Below, piece by piece: positions 42,236 through 49,790 of a stretch of 64,000 bases of DNA (positions are counted from its first letter, which is position 1; every line of letters starts with the position of its first letter). The stretch is taken from NCBI RefSeq assembly GCF_003696345.1, contig NZ_RFLX01000001.1, positions 186,001 through 250,000 of the forward strand, written 5' to 3'. Both the position numbers and the translations under genes were made by a program. The notes beneath the pieces were generated by a model. The model was not told where the DNA came from and did no database searches. It saw only the letters and a program-made list of their open reading frames with translations. This DNA is from Teichococcus wenyumeiae. Its GTDB lineage: Bacteria; Pseudomonadota; Alphaproteobacteria; Acetobacterales; Acetobacteraceae.

Positions 42236-44439
42236 GCCGACGTTCCTTGACCTCCTCCGTTTCCCGCCACGCCCTGCTCGCCAGCCTGGCCCTGGCCGCC
42301 GCAGGCTCCGCCGCGGCCCAGGACATGATCGTCCTGCCGGAGGTCGAGGTGGTGGCGACGGCGGAGCAGGAACTGAAGCAGGCTCCCGGCGTCTCGGTCA
42401 TCACGCGGGAGGACATCCAGCGCCTGCCGCCCGCCAACGATATTTCCGAGATCGTGCGGCAGATGCCGGGCGTGAACCTCACCGGCAACAGCGCCTCCGG
42501 CCAGTACGGCAACAACCGCCAGATCGACCTGCGCGGCATGGGGCCGGAAAACACATTGATCCTGATCGACGGCAAGCCGGTGCGCTCCCGCAATTCAGTG
42601 CGCATGGGCCGCAGCGGGGAGCGCAACACGCGCGGCGATTCCAACTGGGTGCCGGCGGAAGCCATCGAGCGCATCGAGGTCATCCGCGGCCCCGCCGCCG
42701 CGCGCTATGGCTCGGGCGCCGCGGGCGGCGTGGTGAACATCATCACCAAGGCGCCGACCGACAAGCTCTCCGGCTCCATCACCGCCTATACCAATATCCC
42801 CGAGGATGGCGACGAGGGCGACAGCCGCCGCCTGGGCTTCACCCTCGCCGGGCCGCTGGTGGAGGATCTCTCCTTCCGCCTCTATGGCAATATCGCCCGC
42901 ACCGATGCCGACAGCCTGGACCTGAACCGGGACTTCGCCGCCTCCCCCGACGCCGTGCCGCCGGCGGGGCGGGAGGGCGTGAAGAACCGCGACATCAACG
43001 GCCTGCTGCGCTGGGACCTGGCGCCGCAGCAGGTGCTGGAACTGGAACTCGGCTACAGCCGCCAGGGCAATATCTATGCCGGCGACCGCGCCGTCAGCAG
43101 CAGCGGCACCGATCTGCTGGCCAAGCTGGCCGATGACGGCGCCGAGACCAATGTGCTGGAACGCTACACCGCCTCGCTGGCGCATCGCGGCGATTTCGGC
43201 TGGGCCGATACGCGCACGCTGTTCCTGTACGAAGGCACCATCAACAAGCGGCTGAACGAGGGCCTGGCCGGCAGCACCGAAGGCAGCATCAGCACGGAGA
43301 ACGGCTTCTCCACCGCCACCCTCAACAACTACACGGCCAATACCGAGATCAATATCCCGCTGGAGCTGCTGGCGCCGCAGCGCCTGACGCTGGGTGCCGA
43401 GGTCTTCGTCGAGAACCTGAAGGACCCCTTCGCGGTCACGCAAAGCACCGCCACCGGCGGCAGCATCCCCGGCATCTCCGACGGCCCGCGCGCCACCAGC
43501 GCCCGCGCCGAGACCTATTCCTTCTTCGCCGAGGACAATATCTACGCCACCTCGCGCCTGGTGCTGACGCCGGGCGTGCGCTTCGACCACCACAGCGAGT
43601 TCGGCTCCAACTGGAGCCCCAGCCTGAACGCCTCCTACGAGCTGTTCGACGGCTTCTCGGTCAAGGGTGGCATCGCGCGTGCCTTCAAGGCGCCCAACCT
43701 CTACCAGACCAACCCGAACTACATCTACTTCACCATGGGCAATGGCTGCCCGGTGAATTTTCCCAGCCTCGGCTCGGGCTGCTACGTGACCGGCAACCCG
43801 GACCTGAAGGCCGAGACCAGCCTGAACAAGGAGATCGGCATCTCCTACAACCGGGAAAGCTTCAGCAGCAGCCTGACCTATTTCCACAACGACTACGAGA
43901 ACAAGATTGTCGCCGGCATGGTTCCGGTGGGCCTCGCCAGCCGGCGCGGCCGCGTCTTCCGCTGGGAGAACACGCCGGAAGCAGTGGTGCAGGGCCTGGA
44001 AGGCAATCTGCTGGTGCCGGTGACCGAGAGCATCTCCTGGAACACCAACTTCACTTACATGATCGAAAGCAAGGACAAGAGCACCGGCCAGCCGCTCTCG
44101 CTCATCCCCGAATACACGATCAACAGCACGCTGACCTGGCAGCCGGGCGAGGATCTCTCCTTCACGGCGGGCCTGACGCATTACGGCAAGCAGGAAGCGC
44201 GCACCATCACCGGCACCGGCGCGGACGCCAGCGGCTCGGAGCTGTGGGACCGCGATCCTTATTCGGTGGTGGATATCAGCGGCAGTTGGACCTTCACCGA
44301 GAACACCCGAATCACCGCAGGCGTGAACAACGTCTTCAACAAGCAGTTGTTCCGCGAGGCCAATTCCTCCGCTGCCGGCGCCAATACCTACAACGAACCC
44401 GGGCGCTCCTACTTCGTCAGCCTGACGGCCTTCTTCTGA
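42232..44439 (+). CDS. TonB-dependent outer-membrane receptor, FepA-like
   Basis: 735 residues. Signal SRHALLASLALAAAGSAAAQ; TonB-box-like IVLPEVEVVATAEQELKQ; plug domain with PGVSVITREDIQRLPPANDI, MPGVNLTGNSASGQYGNNRQ and IERIEVIRGPAAARYGSGAA; then a 22-strand barrel ending GRSYFVSLTAFF with the terminal aromatic typical of outer-membrane proteins. The plug (RGMGPENTLILIDGKPVRSR) resembles the enterobactin/colicin receptor group FepA/CirA, so a catecholate-type siderophore is the likely ligand. GTG 42232 is the best start for the signal peptide. Probably Fur-repressed. YncE-like and methyltransferase genes follow. Confidence 0.9.
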   Translation: MSRRSLTSSVSRHALLASLALAAAGSAAAQDMIVLPEVEVVATAEQELKQAPGVSVITREDIQRLPPANDISEIVRQMPGVNLTGNSASGQYGNNRQIDLRGMGPENTLILIDGKPVRSRNSVRMGRSGERNTRGDSNWVPAEAIERIEVIRGPAAARYGSGAAGGVVNIITKAPTDKLSGSITAYTNIPEDGDEGDSRRLGFTLAGPLVEDLSFRLYGNIARTDADSLDLNRDFAASPDAVPPAGREGVKNRDINGLLRWDLAPQQVLELELGYSRQGNIYAGDRAVSSSGTDLLAKLADDGAETNVLERYTASLAHRGDFGWADTRTLFLYEGTINKRLNEGLAGSTEGSISTENGFSTATLNNYTANTEINIPLELLAPQRLTLGAEVFVENLKDPFAVTQSTATGGSIPGISDGPRATSARAETYSFFAEDNIYATSRLVLTPGVRFDHHSEFGSNWSPSLNASYELFDGFSVKGGIARAFKAPNLYQTNPNYIYFTMGNGCPVNFPSLGSGCYVTGNPDLKAETSLNKEIGISYNRESFSSSLTYFHNDYENKIVAGMVPVGLASRRGRVFRWENTPEAVVQGLEGNLLVPVTESISWNTNFTYMIESKDKSTGQPLSLIPEYTINSTLTWQPGEDLSFTAGLTHYGKQEARTITGTGADASGSELWDRDPYSVVDISGSWTFTENTRITAGVNNVFNKQLFREANSSAAGANTYNEPGRSYFVSLTAFF

Positions 44440-44471
44440 CCCCGCCCTTCCGACCAGCAGGACACCGCATC

Positions 44472-45884
44472 ATGCGACGCTTCCATACCCATCCCCGCCT
44501 GGCCGCCCTTGGGCTGCTGACCGCAGGCTCCCTGCTGCTCGCCGCCGGTGGTGCGCTGGCGCAGGCGCCCTTCAGCGCGCTGGATGCCACGGCCAATGCG
44601 CAGGTGCGCTTCGCCGCCACCGAGCGCGGCAAGCCCATCCTGGCCGGCAGCGAGGTCGCGGTCTCCGGCCAGGGCTTCCGTCCCGGGCAGAAGGTGACGC
44701 TGCTCTATGGCACGGCGCCGCTGCCGAACGGCGTGCTGGAAGCCGACAAGGACGGCAAGATCGAAGGCCGCATCACGGTTCCGGCCGATGCCACGGTGGG
44801 CAGCCACCCGATCGTCGTGGTGGCGCAGGGGCCCTATAGCGCGGCCCTCGCCCCGCTGAAGGTCTCGCCCAGCATTCCGCTCTCCGGCCAGGCCCATTAC
44901 GCCACGCGGGAAGCCAAGGTGGCGCGCGGCCTCTACCAGTCCGCCTACAGCGCCAGGAACAATGCGCTCTTCGTGACCTCCGCCATCGGCCGCCCGCCGG
45001 TGCGGCAGTCCGAGCTGCTGAAGCTGAACCCGGAGACGCTGGAGGTGCTCGCGCGCATCACGCCGCAGCCCGCCCCGGCGCGGCAGGGCGGCCCGGCGGA
45101 TGCGGGCGTCTATGCCGTCTATGGCATCGGCGTGGACGATGGCAACGACACCGTCTGGGTCAGCAATTCGCGCCAGAACACCGTGGCCGTCTACCGCCAA
45201 TCCGACCTCTCGCTGGTGAAGCAGTTCGCCCCCGGCACGGTCAGCCACGCGCGGGACGTGCAGATCGACCCCGCGCTCAACAAGGCCTTTGCCAGCGCCA
45301 CCTTCAAGCCGGAAGTGGTGGTCTTCGACACCCGCAAGCTGGAGGTCGCGGAGCGTATCGAGATCGCCTCCCGCGTGCGGGGCGGCACCTTCTCGGCCGC
45401 CAGCCTGTCGCTGGATGCCAAGGCGCAGCGGCTTTACGTGGTCAGCAACACCACCAACGAGGTGGCGGTGATCAATACCCGCACCAATGCCGTGGAGAAG
45501 GTGCTGCCGGTGCCGGGCGCGCGCGGCACCATCGGCGTCTCGCACGATCCGCAGACGGACCGCATCTTCGTCGCGGCCCAGGGCAGCGACAATGTCGTGG
45601 TGCTGGATGGCGCCAGCGGCAAGGTGGTGGCCGATACGCCCGTCGGCGCCGGCGCGCTGAACGTGACCTTCGATCCCGCCCGCCGCCATGCCTATGTCGC
45701 CAGCCGCATGGCCGGCACCGTCACGGTGGTGGATGTGGACGGCAGGATTGTCGCCAACCTGGGTCCGGCGCCGCTGGCCAACCATGTCTCGGTGGGCCCG
45801 AATGGCACGGTCTATTCCGTGGACAAGTCGGCCGGCATGCTGGAGGCGGAGAGCGACACCATCCTGCGCATCCAGCCGCGCTGA
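44472..45884 (+). CDS. YncE-like periplasmic beta-propeller protein
   Basis: 470 residues with a Sec signal (LAALGLLTAGSLLLAAGGAL). A beta-rich N-terminal domain (ILAGSEVAVSGQGFRPGQKV) precedes seven-bladed-propeller repeats with the YVTN/YncE pattern: LYVVSNTTNEVAVINTRTNA, IFVAAQGSDNVVVLDGASGK, AYVASRMAGTVTVVDVDGRI. In E. coli, yncE is iron-regulated and lies beside the TonB receptor gene yncD. Here too it follows a TonB receptor by 32 bp, so joint regulation is likely. The function is unknown beyond possible ligand binding or adhesion. Confidence 0.85.
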   Translation: MRRFHTHPRLAALGLLTAGSLLLAAGGALAQAPFSALDATANAQVRFAATERGKPILAGSEVAVSGQGFRPGQKVTLLYGTAPLPNGVLEADKDGKIEGRITVPADATVGSHPIVVVAQGPYSAALAPLKVSPSIPLSGQAHYATREAKVARGLYQSAYSARNNALFVTSAIGRPPVRQSELLKLNPETLEVLARITPQPAPARQGGPADAGVYAVYGIGVDDGNDTVWVSNSRQNTVAVYRQSDLSLVKQFAPGTVSHARDVQIDPALNKAFASATFKPEVVVFDTRKLEVAERIEIASRVRGGTFSAASLSLDAKAQRLYVVSNTTNEVAVINTRTNAVEKVLPVPGARGTIGVSHDPQTDRIFVAAQGSDNVVVLDGASGKVVADTPVGAGALNVTFDPARRHAYVASRMAGTVTVVDVDGRIVANLGPAPLANHVSVGPNGTVYSVDKSAGMLEAESDTILRIQPR

Positions 45885-45907
45885 CCTGACCCCAAGTCCC
45901 CGGCTCG

Positions 45908-45940
45908 CGCGGCGTGGTCCTGGCCACGCCGCGTTCCGTT
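45908..45940 (+). terminator. Rho-independent terminator candidate after the yncE-like gene
   Basis: Perfect 10-bp stem CGCGGCGTGG / CCACGCCGCG with a 6-nt loop and a T-rich run (ttccgtttt) after it, 23 bp past the stop. It would attenuate read-through into the downstream methyltransferase gene 17 bp later. Confidence 0.7.
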
Positions 45941-45956
45941 TTCCCCGGACCACAGC

Positions 45957-47408
45957 ATGACCGACGGCTATATCGGCGATGTCCCCTATCCCGCGGTCTT
46001 CCACCGCGAGATGATGCCCGCCTGGCTGGATGCCGTGCTGCGCGGCCTGGGCCAGCCCGCGCCGGATTTCGCCGCCCGCTTCCGCTGGTGCGAGCTGGGC
46101 TGCGGCGCCGGCCTCAACAGCCTGGCCGTCGCCGCCTGCCACCCGCAGGCCGAGGTGGTGGCCTTCGACATCGACCCGGCGCAGATCCGCGCCGCCCGCG
46201 CGGCGGCGGAGGCCGCCGGGTTGCGCAACGCCAGCTTCCATCAGGCCAGCTTCACCGAGCTGGCCGCCGCGCCGGAAGAACGCCTCGGCCGGTTCGACGC
46301 CATTGTCACGCATGGCGTGCTGTCCTGGATCTCGGCGGCGCAGCGGCAGGCGGCCATGGCCTTCATCGCCCGCGCCCTGCGGCCGGGCGGCGTGGCCTAT
46401 GCCCATTACATGACGCATCCCGGCATGTCGGCCGCCGCCGCAGCGCAGCCGCTGCTGCGCCGCCACGCGGAAACCCTGCCGGGCGATTCCGCGCAGAAGG
46501 CGCGGGGCGCGCTGCAGTTCCTTTCCCGGTTGTCGGAGGCCGGCGCCGGCTATTTCGCGGCGCATCCGCAGGAGCGCCACCGCCTGCAGGCGGCATTGCG
46601 CCAGGATGACCATGCCCTGGCGCATGAGCTGCTGCCGGCGCATTGGCAGCCCTTCCATGTCGGCGAGATGATGGCCGCCTTCGCCGAGGCCGGCTGCCGC
46701 TATCTCGGCAGCGCCACGCCGCCCGAGAACATCGACGCCGTCAGCCTGCCTGCCGCGACGCGGCCGCTGGTGGCCGGCCTCGCCGACCCTGTGCTGGCCG
46801 AGACGGCGCGCGACATCGCCCGCAACCAGGCCCTGCGCCGTGACCTCTATATGCGCGGCGGCCAGCCCTTGCCGCCGGATGCGCATCTGCGGGCCCTGGG
46901 CGGGCTGGGGCTGGCGGCACTGCCGGGCGCGCCGCGTGGCGGCGGGCTGCGCTTCGACACGCCCATCGGCTTGGTGGAGGGGGAGGCCGCGCTGTTTGGC
47001 CCGCTGCTGGCCGCCTTGGCCCAGGGTCCGCGCAGCCTGGAGCAGCTCGCCCGCCGGCCCGGCCCGCCGCTGCATCCGGCGCAGTTGAATCAGGCGGCGC
47101 AGATGCTGCTGTGGAGCGGCTGCGCCCATCCGGTGGCGCGGCACCTGCCAGCCCCTGCCCCGGCCTGGGCGCTGAACCGGCACCTGGCGCGCACCGGCCA
47201 GGCCGGCTGGCTGGTGGCGCCCGCCCTGGGCACGGCCCTGCCCGCCACGGCGGCGGAGATGGCGGCGGTGGCGCTGGTGCTGGACGATCCCGCCATCTCG
47301 GGCGCCACGCTGGTCGCGGCCCTGGCGCCGGCACTGCGGCATGAGGCCGGGCGATGGCAGCATGAAAGACGTGCCGCCTGGGCGGCCCTGGGGATGCTGC
47401 CAGGGTGA
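45957..47408 (+). CDS. SAM methyltransferase with regulatory domain (MethyTransf_Reg type)
   Basis: 483 residues. An N-terminal class I fold covers about residues 1-210: YPAVFHREMMPAWLDAVLRG, then SAM loop WCELGCGAGLNSLAVAACHP and AEVVAFDIDPAQIRAARAAA. The middle carries the predicted methyltransferase regulatory domain, ending in a C-terminal helical region with no clear motif. Such proteins are found with type III secretion or cell-surface loci; the substrate is unknown. It lies immediately behind a terminator-like hairpin after the YncE-like gene. Confidence 0.8.
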   Translation: MTDGYIGDVPYPAVFHREMMPAWLDAVLRGLGQPAPDFAARFRWCELGCGAGLNSLAVAACHPQAEVVAFDIDPAQIRAARAAAEAAGLRNASFHQASFTELAAAPEERLGRFDAIVTHGVLSWISAAQRQAAMAFIARALRPGGVAYAHYMTHPGMSAAAAAQPLLRRHAETLPGDSAQKARGALQFLSRLSEAGAGYFAAHPQERHRLQAALRQDDHALAHELLPAHWQPFHVGEMMAAFAEAGCRYLGSATPPENIDAVSLPAATRPLVAGLADPVLAETARDIARNQALRRDLYMRGGQPLPPDAHLRALGGLGLAALPGAPRGGGLRFDTPIGLVEGEAALFGPLLAALAQGPRSLEQLARRPGPPLHPAQLNQAAQMLLWSGCAHPVARHLPAPAPAWALNRHLARTGQAGWLVAPALGTALPATAAEMAAVALVLDDPAISGATLVAALAPALRHEAGRWQHERRAAWAALGMLPG

Positions 47409-47453
47409 GGCGGGGCCAGGAAGGACACCGCCCTCCTGGCACCGGGGAGCAGC

Positions 47454-48128
47454 TTACCGGCGGCCCGCCATGGCCTTGTTCTCCAGCCGCGACATCAGCC
47501 GCACCAGCGGCCAGAGCAGCAGGAAATAGGCCACCGCCGCCGCCACGATGGGCGAGGCATTGTAGGTGACATTCTGCGCCTGCCGCGCCTGGAACAGCAG
47601 TTCCGGCAGCGCCACCACGCTGGCGATGGAGGTCAGCTTCACCACCTCCACCGTGTTGGAGATGAGGTCCGGCATGACGTTCCGCACCGCCTGCGGCAGC
47701 ACCACATGCGTCATGGTCTGCGCCTGGGTCAGGCCGGTGGAGCGCGCGGCCTCCGTCTGGCCGGGGGAGACGCTGCCGATGCCGGCGCGCAGCACCTCGC
47801 CGTAATAGGCGCCGGTGTTCAGGAAGAAGCCCACCGCCACCGCGCCCCAGGCGCCGATATCCAGCCCCGCGAAGGGCAGGCCGGCATAGAGGAACACCAG
47901 CAGCACCAGCGGCGGGATGGCGCGGAACAGGTCCACCCAGCCGGCGGCCAGCAGCCGCACGGAGCGGATGGGCGCGGTGGAGAGCAGCGCCAGGATGACG
48001 CCGCCGATCAGCCCCAGCGGCACCACCATGACGGAGAGCAGCAGCGTCTGCCACAGGCCGCGCCACAGGATGGGCGAGGCTTCCCGCACGATGTCCCAGT
48101 TCAGGAAGGCACTGACGAATTCGTCCAT
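47454..48128 (-). CDS. Polar amino acid ABC transporter permease 2
   Basis: 224 residues, HisM/GlnP family. Five membrane segments; the EAA loop is EAARSTGLTQAQTMTHVVLP (the GLTQAQTMxxVxLPQA pattern of amino-acid permeases). It pairs with the other permease and the ATPase upstream on the same strand, 9 bp apart. The periplasmic binding protein of the system is not adjacent in this window, so the substrate (perhaps glutamate, aspartate or another polar amino acid) cannot be assigned. Confidence 0.88.
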   Translation of the reverse strand: MDEFVSAFLNWDIVREASPILWRGLWQTLLLSVMVVPLGLIGGVILALLSTAPIRSVRLLAAGWVDLFRAIPPLVLLVFLYAGLPFAGLDIGAWGAVAVGFFLNTGAYYGEVLRAGIGSVSPGQTEAARSTGLTQAQTMTHVVLPQAVRNVMPDLISNTVEVVKLTSIASVVALPELLFQARQAQNVTYNASPIVAAAVAYFLLLWPLVRLMSRLENKAMAGRR

Positions 48129-48137
48129 GATGTTTTC

Positions 48138-48818
48138 TCAGCGCTTCGGGGCGAAACGGGATTCGACCCAGCGGCCGAAGGCGACAACGGGGATGAAGAG
48201 CACCAGATAGGCCAGCGCCCCCAGCATCAGCGGGGATGGATTGGCGGAGAAGGACATCGCGCTCTGCGATGCGCCCAGGATCTCCGACACGCCCACCACC
48301 GAGCCCAGGGCGGTGCCCTTGGTGATGGCGATGGTGCGGTTGGTCAGCGGCGGGATGGTGATGCGCAGCGCCTGCGGCAGCACCACATGGCGCAGCGTCT
48401 GCACGAAGCCGAGGCCGGTGGAGCGCGCGGCCTCCCACTGCCCCTTCTGCACCGAGGTCAGGCCGGCCCAGAAGATTTCCTCGGAAAAGGCCATCAGCAC
48501 CAGGGTCAGCGACAGCCAGGTGGCCGCGAAGCCGGACATGCCGAGCCCCGCCGCCGGCAGGCCGAAGAAGAGCAGCACGATGATCACCAGCGGCGGCAGC
48601 GCGCGGAACAGGTCCACCAGGAAGATGATCAGCCAGTTCAATGGCCGGATGCCGAAGGAGCGTGTCAGCGCCAGGAACAGCCCCAGCGCCAGCCCCGCCA
48701 CCACGATCAGCAGCGCCAGCACCACGGTCAGCAGGAAGCCCTGCGCCACCAACGGCAGGTATTGCGCCATCACCTTCATGTTGAGGAAGGAGAAGGCGAA
48801 GTTCTCGAAGCCACCCAT
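48138..48818 (-). CDS. Polar amino acid ABC transporter permease 1
   Basis: 226 residues of the HisM/GltK family, with YLPLVAQGFLLTVVLALLIV as the first membrane helix and EAARSTGLGFVQTLRHVVLP as the EAA cytoplasmic loop. It is the first of the two permease subunits forming the membrane channel; the ATPase gene ends 5 bp upstream. The operon lacks a visible binding protein. Confidence 0.88.
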   Translation of the reverse strand: MGGFENFAFSFLNMKVMAQYLPLVAQGFLLTVVLALLIVVAGLALGLFLALTRSFGIRPLNWLIIFLVDLFRALPPLVIIVLLFFGLPAAGLGMSGFAATWLSLTLVLMAFSEEIFWAGLTSVQKGQWEAARSTGLGFVQTLRHVVLPQALRITIPPLTNRTIAITKGTALGSVVGVSEILGASQSAMSFSANPSPLMLGALAYLVLFIPVVAFGRWVESRFAPKR

Positions 48819-48823
48819 GCGCG

Positions 48824-49576
48824 TCAGTGCCGGTCGATCTGGCGGATGAAGGCCCGGGTGCGCTCATGCCGCGGCGCGCCGAAGATCTGGTCCGGCGGGC
48901 CTTCCTCCAGCTTCTCGCCATCCGCCATGAAGACCACGGTATCGGCGGCGGCGCGGGCGAAAGCCATCTCGTGGCTGACCACCACCATGGTCATGCCGCT
49001 TTCCCGCAATTCCCGCATCACGCTCAGCACGCCGCCGACCAGTTCGGGGTCCAGCGCGCTGGTCGGCTCGTCGAAGAGCATGACGCGCGGCGCCAGCGCG
49101 ATGGCGCGGGCGATGGCCACGCGCTGCTGCTGCCCACCGGAAAGCTGCGCGGGGTAATGGTCCACCCGCTCCCCCAGCCCGACGCGCTCCAGCGCGGCGC
49201 GGGCCATCTCGGCGGCCTCGTCGCGCCCGCGGCCCTGCACCTTGCGCAGCGCCAGCATCACGTTCTGCCGCGCCGTCATATGCGGGTAGAGGTTGAAGGA
49301 CTGGAACACCATGCCGATGCGCTGGCGGGCCTTGTTGATATCCGTCTTCGGGCTCAGCAGGTCGATGCCATCGACGGTGATGATGCCCTCGTCCGGCGTT
49401 TCCAGCCGGTTGAGGCAGCGCAGCAGCGTGGATTTGCCGGAGCCCGAGGGCCCGATGATGAAGACGAGTTCCCGCTCCGCCACGTTCAGGTCCACCCCTT
49501 TCAGCACGGCCAGCGGGCCGAAGCGCTTCCACAGGGCCTGGGCCTGCACGATGGGTGGTGACTGAGTTTTGCGCAT
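48824..49576 (-). CDS. Polar amino acid ABC transporter ATP-binding protein
   Basis: 250 residues of the GlnQ/HisP family. Walker A is IIGPSGSGKSTLLRCLNRLE, the Q-loop is in RQRIGMVFQSFNLYPHMTAR, the signature is LSGGQQQRVAIARAIA, Walker B is VMLFDEPTSALDPELVGGVL, and the switch His is in VVVSHEMAFARA. It begins a three-gene operon with two permeases. ATG 49576 is used; an upstream ATG 49624 is possible. Confidence 0.92.
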   Translation of the reverse strand: MRKTQSPPIVQAQALWKRFGPLAVLKGVDLNVAERELVFIIGPSGSGKSTLLRCLNRLETPDEGIITVDGIDLLSPKTDINKARQRIGMVFQSFNLYPHMTARQNVMLALRKVQGRGRDEAAEMARAALERVGLGERVDHYPAQLSGGQQQRVAIARAIALAPRVMLFDEPTSALDPELVGGVLSVMRELRESGMTMVVVSHEMAFARAAADTVVFMADGEKLEEGPPDQIFGAPRHERTRAFIRQIDRH

Positions 49577-49790
49577 GAAAACGGGTGTCCTGGCTGGCGA
49601 AGAGGCGAAGTGACCAACCATCACATGGATGGCAGGCGGGAGTTACGCGGTCGGCAGACGGATCATGTGTCGCCTTGCTGTCTCACCACGCAAAATCCGT
49701 GCCGTCTAGTCCCCGCTCATCATGGGTGGGCGGGGCGGCATTGGAGGGCCATATTGACGGCTTCCGCGCCCCCCATCCTGGCAGGACCCC

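Noticed and set aside
44409-47363. Very long open frame on the minus strand opposite the YncE and methyltransferase genes
   Set aside because: It is antisense to two well-supported genes and is low-complexity Arg/Gly/Gln/His-rich, typical of GC-rich shadow frames.
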